A model generated the notes under the pieces. That model ran no database searches and was not told where the DNA came from. It saw only the letters and a program-made list of their open reading frames with translations. The position numbers were made by a program, and so were the translations under genes. Below are positions 11,133 to 22,640 of a DNA stretch of 64,000 nucleotides, piece by piece; position 1 is the first letter of the stretch, and every line of letters begins with the position of its first letter. Source of the DNA: Hevea brasiliensis (lineage: Eukaryota > Streptophyta > Magnoliopsida > Malpighiales > Euphorbiaceae); assembly GCF_030052815.1 (NCBI RefSeq), contig NC_079496.1, forward strand, positions 35,241,593 through 35,305,592, written 5' to 3'.

Positions 11133-14100
11133 TGACACTCCTTACCCATCTATAGTATAGCCGAACAAGATATGCCACGCAGTGTACTGAAACACCCTAT
11201 TTTAATTCAATCATTTTTATTCTTCTTAATTTATTTTTTTCATAGTTATGAAGTACAATTTGTGAAATATAATTCATTTAAGTCATTTATTGAAATTATA
11301 ATTTATTTGAGGTTCTGTAAATTTTATAGAAAATCCGACAGAGTACCGGCTAAAAATACAGAAAACAGTTCTTCGAAACCTGTGAAAAATACTTTCAAAA
11401 TTTTCAATCAATCCCAAACTCCATTTCATCAACAAAATCTCAATATACTCCCATTTCTCATTCATTCATTTCATATGATATTCATATAAAAGTCACAAAT
11501 AAATATTCACTTTTTCATTTATAAACACAATTTCCATTATTTACATCAATACCAAAATACATTACATAAGTCTTAATTATACATGAGAAATAAAAGTTAA
11601 TTACAAAATACCAAAATAAAATCTAGTGTCCTACCAATGCACTGATAACAGTGAGGTGACACGGATACTATGCAGAGCTACAAAAGGTCTCACCCACCGT
11701 GGTTCATCGGGCTCTCGGTCGGTCTCTCCATAACCTACGCTTGTCAAAAAGTAATGCGCTAAGCAATAATACTTAGTGGTGCCAATAATAGGATAAAAAG
11801 AAATATCAGAAAATAAATATGCAGTGCATGTTCTGATATCTTATGCAGACAATTTTTCGATCATTATTGGAAATCTTATTTATTTTGTACTTGTTATATT
11901 CATAATTTCATTAAATTTATCCACTTTCATTTTTCTCGCTGCCCAAGTAACCTACATCGATGAATGGATCGATAAACGTAACCGCACTGGTCTCAAGTAC
12001 TCGCCATTACACCATCGATTATATATGTATCTCTTGGTGTAAACTAACAATAATAAGTCGTAATAACATTAGCGCAAAGCCAAGTATCAATATAATAAAT
12101 GTAATGGCTAAAAGCCATGAAATCGCTGCACGGCATAATGCAATGTGCGATCGCTAATCGAACCCTATTGGCATGCCAACCTATCCAAACCAATCTTGCT
12201 AGGTGTACTAGGGCATGTTACATTTTTAAACTTTACAATTCTTGAAATTTAAGTTTAGGTGTTACTATTCATTTCATTGGTCAACTAAAATGTTGACTTT
12301 TGCATAGACAATAGGCACATTGGTTCTAATACTCCTAACATACCACATTTTACATTCTAAAGTTGTTGGTATTGGTTGCCAATATCATTTCTAAACTTAG
12401 TGTTAGTTGTTCAAAATTTTCAGATTTCAAGCCTTGTGTTTACTATTTCATTTGTCATTTTTACAGTAGAAATTTGGCAAAGTTTTCTTCAGGAAAGTTG
12501 TTCCTTATTTTGTCTAGTTACATTTCCTTTTTTGAATCAGTCTATTTGAAGTTTTGTAGCTCATGTTATGGCCAAAACACCATAACTGGCCGGATTGGAC
12601 AGAATCCAAAATTCTGGGCAAAACTGGTTCTGCTAGATTTGGTAACCTAAGTTTGGTTAGCAATTTGACTAGGTTATGGTCAGAATTGGATTTGTGTTCT
12701 TCATGAAAGTTGTAGGTCTATGTCTCAGCTTTCTGCTGGTAAAATTTCAGGTCAATTGACCTTTCTATTGAGTTATGACCAAATGAATAAACACTGCTCA
12801 TTTGGTCATTTTGGCCAGGCATAATGTAAGTCACTCGGATTAGGGCAATTTTTAGGTCAACTTAGTTTGGTTTTCTGGGCAAGGTTTCTATACCAAAGTT
12901 GTGCCATTATGTGTCTAGTTTCATGTCCAATTAGCCTTGTACTAATTGAACCTCTACAATTCCATTTATAACTGTCCAAACCTGCTAGACTCATGCTCAC
13001 CCCGTAGGGTCACCAAGGTAGCTCACCCATACACAAATGCCAAGCCTCAACTCACTTCATTTCCTCAACATACACATTCAAATGGTCACTAATTGACCAT
13101 TACAAGGTTAATGAACCATCACATGAGCAAACCCTAGAATTGTTCAAGTGTCCAATTTTTTTCATTTTATACATGCACAATTCTTGCATTTTACTTACTT
13201 AATTATGTTCAATACCCCATCTACTACCAAAGGCTGCTCATAACCATTTTTCTACCAAGCAAAATCATCAAACCCTAGCTAACTCTAGCTGCCAAAAATT
13301 GTAAGTTGCACACACACACATGTTTGCTTTATTTCCTTATATTTCCTACACAATTCATGCCATTGAACATGAATTAAAGCAAAAGGAGTAAGAGTTGGAC
13401 ACTAACCACAAGTGAGCAGAATTTTCTCCCTTCATAACTTCAGTTTCTTGGCTTTTCTTAGCAGCCAATCACCTTCCCAAGAGGTAAGGACAATTTTTAA
13501 TGAAGAGAACTTAGGGTTTAGTGGTGAGAATTCAAGGTTTGGAAGAGAGAAAATGAAAGGAATTTTATGGAGGGAGAGATGGGTCACGGCTGGAAATGGG
13601 AAGAAGAAAGAATCTGTTTTTTCTTTTCATTTTCTGCCCATTTTATTCATTTTAAATGGGTTAAGAACATGTGTCATAATGTGATTGGTCATTAGTTTTA
13701 ATGACATCATAATGATGTCAAAATTCCCATTAAATCCATTTTCTTTCCTTTTTCTTTTCTACTCATTTTCAATTTAATTTTTAACAATATCTATTCATAT
13801 TTTATGTCATAATAATTATTTACTTAACTGGACAAGTCGGTCAAAAATCATCTCTCAAGACATAATAACTAAAATGCCTTCCGCTTGGCTTATTGAGCCA
13901 AAATCGTCTGCATGCATTGAAAAATTTTTCTAAGTATTTTCTTGGCATTCTAATGTCATAGAAACCTCAATGACCCTTCTCTGAATCCCAAAATTTATTT
14001 TATGAATTTTCCTCGGTTTAAGGCTCCTAGTTATAGAATCAGAATTTCCCACTAGGTTACCCATCGCTAGAGCACCTAGCCATTTAACTTGGTTGTATTT

Positions 14101-14259
14101 TATTTCTAAAATTTTTTTTAAATTTTTCTTATGAATATTTGAGTTAATTATGGTTCCTCACTTTAGTTTAAATATTTTTTCAGACGTTCTAGCTGTCCGG
14201 ACCCACACTGGTCATCGAAACAGTAGAATGTACAGAGTTGCTACAGGGAGGGTGTTACA
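11133..14259 (-). mobile_element. Solo Tekay-type LTR, 3127 bp, reverse orientation
   Basis: A complete LTR with no internal region. It starts TGTGACACTCCTTACCC and ends GGGAGGGTGTTACA, the reverse complement of the chromovirus LTR ends. Colinear landmarks include 'tatgccacgcagtgtactg' near 11170, 'cctaccaatgcactg' near 11630, 'cctattggcatgccaacctatcc' near 12165, 'aactggccggattggacagaatcc' near 12586 and 'tacagagttgctacagggag' near 14231. The flanking TTGGC duplication shows insertion followed by LTR-LTR recombination. It is full length, unlike the shortened left LTR at 52033, so it confirms that the ~550-bp segment missing there was lost. It lies inside the candidate gypsy LTR 10305-14621. 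Confidence 0.93.
13702..13720. promoter_or_regulatory. Perfect 19-bp palindrome in solo LTR
   Basis: TGACATCAT-A-ATGATGTCA: nine-base arms around one base. It occupies the position equivalent to the 13-bp-arm palindromes in the chromovirus LTRs (52572-52599 and 59980-60007), although the arms and centre differ. TGACATCA/TGATGTCA resembles a variant bZIP half-site; a regulatory role is inferred. Confidence 0.55.
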
Positions 14260-14264
14260 TTGGC
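14260..14264 (+). repeat. Target site duplication TTGGC (right)
   Basis: TTGGC directly follows the terminal TTACA of the solo LTR and pairs with 11128-11132. Confidence 0.92.
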
Positions 14265-14621
14265 TTTGTATTAAGAGACACATATAAATAGCTTATTTTA
14301 GAGCTGTAAAAATAACTTTAAGATATTAATCAATTATTTATTGAGAGAGTTTTCTCCTCTATAGTTCTTCATTGAACATCTCTTCTTGACAAGTCTAATT
14401 AACTTACAAGAATTAATACCTTTTATATTCATGATTTTCTACCACATGTTGGCATTGGATTTTAAATTCTTTGTCTTTCTATTTAAACTATTCACTTAGT
14501 TCTCTACCACAAGGTTGGTTTTGGGTTAAGTAATTTCAAGTAGGAGAATCTGATTGTGAGAATTCTGAGGAATTGATTCAAATATTTTGAGCATTCCTTG
14601 GCAAGTCCATTGGGATTCTCA
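14265..14621 (+). repeat. Candidate 3' LTR (right part) of the degenerate gypsy element
   Basis: Continuation of the sequence interrupted at 11132. It has a TATAAATA-like stretch near 14284, an AT-rich leader, repeats of 'ctaccacatgttggcattgg' and 'ctaccacaaggttggttttgg' (about 14440 and 14500), and an end at TTCTCATCA. No coding capacity. The end point is a guess from the TG..CA rule. Confidence 0.4.
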
Positions 14622-15218
14622 TCAGCTTTTTATTCAAAATTACAATTAATTAGTCAATGTAAGTTTAGAGTTTTTAAGAGTAAAAATTAGAAGAGAATTT
14701 AAATAAATAAATAAAAGATAGAGTTTTCATTAAAAAAAATAGAATATAAATCTGAACTACAAAATTTGATATGACTATAATTTTGCATAAAAAATTTAAG
14801 ATAAATCACTTATACAAAATATAATAATAATTATGTTAATTTGAAAGACTTGATCATTTTGATAAAAAATTTAAGGACTATTTGGTAAGAATCATGCTCC
14901 ACTCGATGGTAATCTATCACTGTATAACTCAACAGTCTTTCTAATTGTCCGATTTGAAAAATATCAAATTTTTATATATTTAAAAAAAAAATTATATTTT
15001 CTATTATTGCACTCCTACCTAAATAATAAAGTAAAACACTTAATAATTTCATAAAAATAACAAACAAAAAGAAAACTCAAATCTATAATTATATTTTTTG
15101 CAATAAAAAAAATAATAAATCCTCTCAGAGGAAGCAAATTTTCTCCTCTCCTCCCCTTTTCTATTAAGCAAGCTCTTTATATATATATGCTTCAGATTCC
15201 TCCATTCAATTAGTATCA
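14622..15218. other. AT-rich intergenic DNA, nothing identified
   Basis: About 600 bp of low-complexity AT-rich sequence. It contains short poly-A/T runs and a small TATATATA run near 15180. I see no reading frame, repeat partner or element terminus. Confidence 0.6.
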
Positions 15219-15413
15219 TCATGTGACATCCGCTTGCATCTCCATGTGGCATGATTGCCATAATTCCTCGAACTGATTAACTTCTTTGTCAATACTCGAG
15301 CTGCTTGTTTCAGAACTTCCTCTATTTCCCAGTTCCAGCTTAGTTGCATTCAATTTATTCCTTCTATAGTAGACTTGATTTGTTTTGGGCCTGGAGCCAT
15401 TATTACTGGACTG
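15219..15413 (-). pseudogene. Exon-like fragment of an unrecognised gene
   Basis: On the minus strand, 64 codons are open from an AG acceptor-like site (GATAGCAG, 15414-15421) to a TGA at 15219-15221. The composition is protein-like: GSRPKTNQVYYRRNKLN, then GSSETSSSSIDKEVNQFEE. More minus-strand fragments lie upstream in the same direction: LINSVASSLKNDTSSSGVQ at about 15500-15560, followed by a GT that could be a donor, and SEAAVASCRTVIFLP at about 15750-15825. I do not recognise the family. Between the end of the ALIS gene and this point there is room for only a truncated gene, so a degraded or captured gene copy is more likely than a working locus. Confidence 0.35.
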
Positions 15414-16242
15414 CTATCACTGTTATCACATTGTTGACACATCTTTGCCTGCTCTAGAGCTTGCTAGAGAAAATATTGTTCTTAACCACCTGAACTCCTG
15501 AAGAACTAGTATCATTTTTGAGAGAAGAAGCAACTGAGTTTATCAAGGGTGCCCTTACCAGAAATTAATCATGGATATAGTTATTATTGATCCTCCTAAA
15601 TTAGCACCAAGAAAGAACATCATGGTTATTAAATAATTACCATAATTTAATATAATCGCCATAATTTAATGTCCTTGGCTATGATTTCATGTTAATGATG
15701 TAATGTACCCGTCTCCTCCCTACTCTCTTTTATGATGATCAGGTGCCGCATCCATGGCAGGAAGGAAAATCACAGTTCTGCAGGAGGCCACTGCAGCTTC
15801 TGAATCATCCTAGATGTATAAATTTATAAAAATTCAATTTAATTGATTTTTTTTATTAATTAGTGAAAATATTTAATTCTTTTAATTTCAAAAAAGAATT
15901 TATTTTAAAAGAAACAAAAATCAGCCTAAAAGTTATATTACATGAGAATTCAATTGATTCATTTTTTTGTTTCATATGATTCATAGAGCATTATAAGTCT
16001 CATAATATGCATTTTTGTACACAAACAATAAACAATTCATATACCTACACTAATTGAATATCATGCATTGCCAGAAGTAATAACACCCAATTCTATTACT
16101 GAAGTACACATAAAATTTACCAGCACCTTACACGTTTAAAAAATTAGTTTCAAACAGGAATGAACTCCTTTCAAGCTAAGATTATATTTTAAACATTGAA
16201 TACACAAAACTACAACCATGTGTGCGATTCCAAACGCATTTT
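15414..16242 (-). other. Gene debris and 3' flank of the ALIS gene
   Basis: 15414-15830 holds further exon-like minus-strand fragments of the unknown gene, with stops between them. 15831-16100 is AT-rich with no clear feature. About 16100-16242 is the presumed 3' UTR of the ALIS gene. No single polyadenylation signal stands out. Confidence 0.45.
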
Positions 16243-16876
16243 TCAGCGACCTCCCGGAGTCCTGTTCCATGATAAATAAGAGGGATCTCCCAGCCGCCTG
16301 ATATGAAAGCAAAAAAAAATATAAGTCAGAAAATATCAATAGATATGTTCTAGGAGGTTCTAGGAATATGCCATTATCTCACAAATGACTTCAAACTAGG
16401 ACAGGTTTAATCATAACTAGCCTAAGAAAAAAAATTACATGTTCACAGGCTTACGCCCGTCCAAACCAGAGTGGAGCTAGAAAATATTTTTTGAGGGGCC
16501 ATCACAATGAAATAGCTACATGCTTGAGTGTGGTCAATTGATTTACTCAACTTAATAAAAACATTATAAACATATATAAAATATTTTTAATAATTTTCAA
16601 TATATAATAAAATAAATATAAAATGGAACCAATTTTATATTTAGAATTAATATATGTAAAAAGTGTTCAAGTAACTATATAATTTATTTTTCAAAAATGA
16701 TTATATAAAAAAATTTATATATTTTTTTAATAATTTAAATGAAAGTTTGAGATATACATCAAAGTATTTTATGTTTAAATTCTATTAGGTAACATAGATA
16801 AGAAGAAAAAGTACTCTTAATTTTACAATCATTATTTTAATATTTTAATATATTAAAATAATTGTAAAATGTCTTG

Positions 16877-16917
<41 letters not shown>

Positions 16918-19900
16918 TTAAAATTGACAAATTAAATAAATGACTCCACTTAATAAAAGTTTTAGATATAAAATTAATTTAAAAAACAATTAATTACACA
17001 TTATTTATATGTTTTGAAGGAATCAATGTTATATATTAAAAAAAATATCATAATATAGTATAGTTGAACTAAAAAGATTTTTTGAGGGTGTCAATATTAT
17101 AAAAATTTATTGAATGTATGATGAAAAATAAAACAAAAAATTCAAATATTTCACATTATTTATATCATAAGAAAACAATAAAAATTATTGAAGCTGCCAA
17201 TGATTAAAATAAAATAAAATTTTTTACCCCAACCACACCACCCAACCACCCCCCCCCCCCCCCAAAAAAAAAAAAAAAAAAAAACACAAAACTCTCCTCT
17301 TTTTTCTCTCCTTCTCTTCCCTCTGCCCCTGGCTCCAAACTGCATGACCTATCCCATAAAAAAAGTCAGGCTCCGACAAAGGGTCCCTAGCCCATTAATG
17401 TCCAAAACTGATCTAGACTTGAATACAAATTGTTCTAAGCTTGGGATGTTTTCTTGAGGCCTAATTTGATAGAAAACTATGTCATATATCTTTTGCACTT
17501 TGACAAGCCTGGTTAATAAACTAAATTCAACCTTCCAGGCTGGGCCAGACTCAGGCCTAGATAAGAAAATTCTATGCCAAACTGGGTCCGGCTGCCCGGA
17601 AAGTAAGCAGACCACATAAAACCAGTTGAAGCTAATTTATAGGCGTGTGCTCATGCACGCACAAGCCTGTCGGTGATTTGACATTGGAGTGTTACCATTC
17701 CTTTCTTCCAAGTGCATGTGATAACTTCTTGACAAACTTTCTAACTCAGCTATAAGTGCACATAATCCCAGTAAAGTAGCTAGTTCACAAAGCTGTCCTA
17801 AACCAGGTACGTTTACAGAAAACAGCTTACAATCCAAATCCAGTTTGGACAGCATGCCATAAAATAATCTGGAAGCAAAAACATGGTTCAGATTTCAACT
17901 CAAGCAAAACACAGTTGATACATGCATAATTGCCCCTATATAGGTAGGTAACACCAAAGTAATGTCTGGGAATAAATTATACAACTCCCACCATATGCCA
18001 AAATGCAATTAATTGCCCCTATATAGGTAGGTAACACCAAAGTAATGTCTGGGAATAAATTATACAACTCCCACCATATGCCAAAATGCAATTATTTGGG
18101 AATTGTAGAACTGGCATAGATTCATCTGTTAGTCAACAGGCAACCATACCAGTATCTTTTTGCTAATTCCCCCAACAAATTTGGACTTGAATTGCAGTTT
18201 TAGGAAAATCCCAAGATCCCAAGATAAAATTAAACTATTATATTTTCCCATACATGAAGACACGTGCAAGAATCATCACCATAAAATGGGAAATCTCAGA
18301 TGGGAGGCCTCACTCTTTTTCAAGATTCTTCAACTTAAAAATAAGTTTTTAGACGTGAATGAGAATGTTACCTAGGCTTGACGAGATACACAACAGTGAA
18401 GCACATTGCCAAGAAGAAGCAGAGTCCACCAACAATGAGATAAGCAATGCCAAGAAAGTCATTTTTTCCACCAAGCCAGCTAGTAGTAGAAAGCACTAGC
18501 TTTTTCTTGCCGTTGAAGCTGTACGTATTATAGTTGTTCTCCAGTGTTACAAGTATCTCATCATTGGGGAGTAGATCCTGCTCTATCTTACCATACAACT
18601 TTCTAAAAGTTGGCAGAGCTGCAGTTCGCATCCAAACAATGAGGTCCTCCTGATCACTTAACTGTTATGCAAAACCATATTCAACCAGGTCAGCCAAATG
18701 CAAGTTGCTGGAATCAACTTCAATCAAGAATATGGCCATGCAAAAGCTTAAGAAGGGCTAGGGCTTATAGCCTTATAATCTCATAAAGAAAAATTTTAGG
18801 CCTAAAGGAAATTTTCGGAGTACATTTGAAAAAAGCAATAAGAAGTACAGGTAATTAGATTTATACTTCCTGTGTTAACGGTGTTACAACATGCCTCTTG
18901 TATTTAAAATATAACATATACACATCACAGAAATTTCAACCTCATTAGTAGACTATTAATGACATTAATAATGCTTATAAAACTGTTTTTACCCAAAATT
19001 TATATAGCAACAATTGAGATCTCCCACTCAACTCAACTTCAAATTAAATGAGAAGCATATCAGAATGTCTTGGTTTGGATCTGTTTTTGGCGGCCTGAGG
19101 GAAATTTAAAAAAATAAAAATAAAAAAAAAAAGAAGTTTATAAGTTGGACAATTGGACTTTTGTTCAGCCATCGAGAAAACAGGATTCTATTTGCACTCC
19201 TCGTAAAGATTAGTTGGCAGTTTTACTTTAACAGAGAACAGACATATGAGCTTCCACTATGATGTCAACTTTCAAATCTTTGCCATTCTAGCTTCATGTT
19301 AACAGATAGGGGCACGCCAAAACAATTCATGAAGTCTCTAAGAACAAAATTCAAGTTTTCAAAATGGAGTGACAAAATTTTTTTATCCACATTGAACTAT
19401 CGTAGGGTGTTTATAATTTTTTTCATGTAAAAATGTAAGACCAGATAATCCCAGAAATGATTTTATTTTTTTGCACACACTGCATATAAATCCTCAGTTT
19501 TTAGTTTGACAAATCCAGTCTTCAGAAAGTTATATACTGCATTAATCTGTTCAAGTGAGCAGTAGTCAAAGACTTACCGGTATTGATGTATTGAGAATTG
19601 CACCGCCTTTGAGACTTCCATTCTGAAAGTTCTTAGGAAAGACATCTTTGCCAAATTTGTGGTCCCTATCACTCTTCCATGAGATGCCCTTCTTATTCAC
19701 CTGCAACTGCTGGTTGTTGTGGGAGAAACTGTAGGTATCATTAAACAAACTCCAAGCTATAAGACCACATGGTACAATTGCCGTCCCATTGATAACGTCT
19801 TCAGGCTCACAACTGCTGGTTTCATTCTCACCACTTCGACTCCTCAATTGTTCGTCACTCCGGCTCTTCACGCACCTGAATTATGGAATTATCAATACAG

Positions 19901-22031
19901 TGATATCAAATAATGACTAGCTGATTGCAGATGATTTCAATTAAATGTTTTTACACATTCAACCAACAACCTCCACTTTCTACGAATCAAATCAGAAAAG
20001 TCAAACAGTGGTATATCAAAAATATTAAACAGTTATAAATATTTATCATTAAAATATTCAATAAATTACTTAGAAAACAAGAGATAATGAAAATTTGCAT
20101 CAGGAAATATATTTACCAAAAGTATTACAAACTTCAGCCATAGCAAACAGCAATCAAGGATTTAAACGGAATTAATTCACTCACACCAACAAATTTCATT
20201 ATGACATAAAATCCTAGGTGGTAGCATTCTTTATTTTTAAAATTCAAAAACAACCAGTAAACGTCCTGCACCCAATGTAATCTATAGGATCACTAACATC
20301 CAAGTCCTACCTACTTTTCTGCACTTGATTATCCTAAATGCTCATGATCACAATAAGATTGTAATGAATAATTACCTCCATTGTTCTGTTAACTCTTACA
20401 TGGTTTTCTAAATCCTTAAAAGATGATGGAAGATATGGCAATGGTCAAAGACATACCTGATGATTCTGGTAAAAGTTGTCAAGCTGATAATACACATAAA
20501 TAGGTTGCTTCATACGCTTAGTCACCTGACAGAAGCAAAAAAGAAAATCATTTTATCAATTCAATAACGACATCATGCTTGTCAATATCTATGTTTTGCT
20601 TGTTCATTTCATATATGAGATCACCTAGTACCATAATTCATGGTAAAGAACAAATTACAACTCCAGTAACATCAGTGCCACTGAATATTATTTACAACAC
20701 AGAAAACAACAACAATTATCAACAGTGATCATAAAAAATAATACAATTATGCAGAGAACACTTACTCTCAATGTTCTGTTGCACGTTTTATCTGCAGAAC
20801 TTTGTATATATCCAACCTTATCACTTCTATTTTGGGCAGGAATGCATGCAGTCTCAGAGCGGTCAACAATTTCAACAACCTGATTAAATAGTAAATCCAC
20901 AATCAAAAACACAAAAATAAAAATAAAAATAAAAATAAAAACTGCAACAGAAATGCATGACAGCATCAGCATGAATAAGGACACAAGCTTACATCTCGGG
21001 AAGCGAACAAGGAAGCAATTCCAATAGGAACAAAAATAATGCTAACAAGCATAAATGCCGAAATCACCTGCACAGAGGTATTCAAAGTTCATTACTTCCC
21101 ATCATGCCAATTGCGTAACAAAATTAATCTAGAATACAAAATAAATTATAGAAGATTACCCATCGTGGCGTGAGAATTGGTTTACAAGCCGGAAGTTCTT
21201 GCTGGGTAAACCTTGAATCTGAAAGAAGAGAAAATAACTTTTACTGCTTAAAAATTGATTAAAAATATCAGAGGATTTGTGAACAAATTGCTCCAGGAGT
21301 AATTAAAAAGATAAAACTGTTCAACAATTTCTATTCCCTTCTCTTTTAATGTCAATACCATCATTAAGGTATAATTACCTGCACATCTTAATAAAGGAAC
21401 ATAGTTTGCTCATAATTTTCCCTAGGGAACATAAAGAGGGCATCCCTGCGCACAAGGCTCCTCGCTATGCAAGGCTGGGAGAAGGTTGTCTATTGTAACA
21501 TATTCTAAAAAATTCCCCACATCCAATTTAGGGATTGATTTAGCTTTGGAAAAATATGTGATCTAGATAATTTGCTTATCAATATGCCTACTATTCGAAT
21601 CATTCTGTTTTCAATTTTTTACTTAGATTGGAGAGTATGATGGCATGAATAGAGAAAGTATTTTGCTGCTGAATTCATAATTATTTTGTACTCTAGCAAA
21701 CATGATCCAAGTTGTTATTAACAAAGTTCAACTACCAAAATTACCTTATTTAAGCAGTATTCATAGGATATCTAGTTGAAGTATCTAAACTGAAAAGAGG
21801 TTCAACAACATAACTAAGTAATTGTATTTTATCTCATAACAAGCAAAGAATAGTAACAAAGCAAAATAACAAAAATCCAAATACATAAAACTCAATTTAA
21901 AAGAAAATCGCAAGAAAAGGGAGATTAAGAAAGAGAAAATTACATTTGGGTCGCTTTGAATTTCTCCTGGGAGCAGCAGAATCAGCCGACCCATTGGCTC
22001 CTGCACTAGACGACGCCGTGTTATTACTCAT
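16243..22031 (-). CDS. ALIS: ALA-interacting subunit (CDC50/LEM3 family), eight exons
   Basis: Beta subunit of P4-ATPase phospholipid flippases; the family is needed for ER exit and activity of ALA-type ATPases. Exons by donor/acceptor: 22031-21944, 21218-21160, 21067-20993, 20879-20766, 20525-20457, 19875-19578, 18661-18372, 16297-16243. The N-terminus is cytosolic and Ser-rich, followed by FTQQELPACKPILTP. TM1 lies in exon 3 (VISAFMLVSIIFVPIGIASL). The ectodomain has Cys residues (ETACIPA, DKTCNR, CEPED) and YYQLDNFYQNH, VPCGLIAWSLFNDTY and FPKNFQNG. Exon 7 has DLIVWMRTAALPTFRKLYG, YNTYSFNGKKKLVLSTTSWL and TM2 (FLGIAYLIVGGLCFFLA). The C-terminus is LGDPSYLSWNRTPGGR. The ATG at 22031 starts the conserved N-terminus. 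The summed length is 1048 nt, two short of a whole number of codons. The mismatch is at the exon 5/6 junction, where the usual RRY-type residues are lost; an AG at 19866-19867 would restore frame (see findings). Otherwise the expected ~349 residues. Confidence 0.93.
16879..16917. repeat. (TA)n(CA)n microsatellite in ALIS intron 7
   Basis: About 14 TA dinucleotides followed by an ACACACAC tract, inside the last intron of the ALIS gene. Confidence 0.9.
17251..17284. repeat. Poly-C/poly-A homopolymer block in ALIS intron 7
   Basis: A run of about 14 C followed directly by about 20 A, flanked by a C-rich 'aaccacaccacccaacc' stretch. Homopolymers of this length are prone to sequencing error. The apparent small reading frame across it is an artefact of composition. 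Confidence 0.9.
17928..18093. repeat. 83-bp tandem duplication in ALIS intron 7
   Basis: Two adjacent copies (17928-18010 and 18011-18093) that look identical base for base. They start AATTGCCCCTATATAGG and end GCCAAAATGCAATTA. Their identity implies a recent duplication or an assembly effect. They are intronic and do not touch a splice site. Confidence 0.92.
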
Positions 22032-22400
22032 CGGATGAACAAACGGAGTTCCGTTGGCTAAACAGCGACAGGAAAAACAAAGAAATAGACAGAGATAGCG
22101 GAGATCACTAAGAGAAAGAACAAGAAGAAGAATTTTGGGAGAGTTTGAAGACAGAAAGAGAGGAAATAAAATTATATTAAGAGAAGGAGATGAATTTGTT
22201 GGTTTGACTTTGCCGAGAGAGAGAGAGAGAGAGAGTCAGGACTGCAAGCGCGTTGGTGTTCTTTCTAGAAAAGCAAAGACTGAGAATTTTCAATTCTCGC
22301 GGAGATAGAAAAGCAAGGAAGGATAGACTAATCAGCGGTCAAAACTAGAATGCTCTTTTATAGTATTTGTAATTGGAATATGCCAAACGCGACTTGACGA
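22032..22400 (-). promoter_or_regulatory. ALIS core promoter and 5' leader
   Basis: On the minus strand, CTATAAAAG (TATA motif at 22356-22362) lies about 325 bp upstream of the ALIS start codon, implying a leader of roughly 290 nt. That leader contains a (GA)n run at 22215-22235, which reads as a CT tract in the transcript. Such pyrimidine-rich tracts are common near plant transcription starts. I see no upstream ATG that clearly competes. Confidence 0.6.
22215..22235. repeat. (GA)n microsatellite in ALIS 5' leader
   Basis: About ten GA dinucleotides (CT on the transcribed sense). Located between the predicted TATA box and the start codon. Confidence 0.9.
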
Positions 22401-22602
22401 TTCCTCAATTCGACTTCGACTAGTACTCGGTATTTTCATTTATTTTATTTTTTATTTTTTATTTTTTTATTCTAACTCACCTATAAAAACTAATGTGTCA
22501 AGTATGGTAATTATTATAATTAGTTTATTTTAACGCATCGTATATTTCACCATTAGATTAGATTTTTATTGATTAAGTGGAGGTTATTTTATAAAAAATA
22601 AA

Positions 22603-22640
<38 letters not shown>

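Noticed and set aside
17160..17345. 61-codon frame with Gly/Phe runs
   Set aside because: Produced by the poly-C/poly-A block within an ALIS intron.
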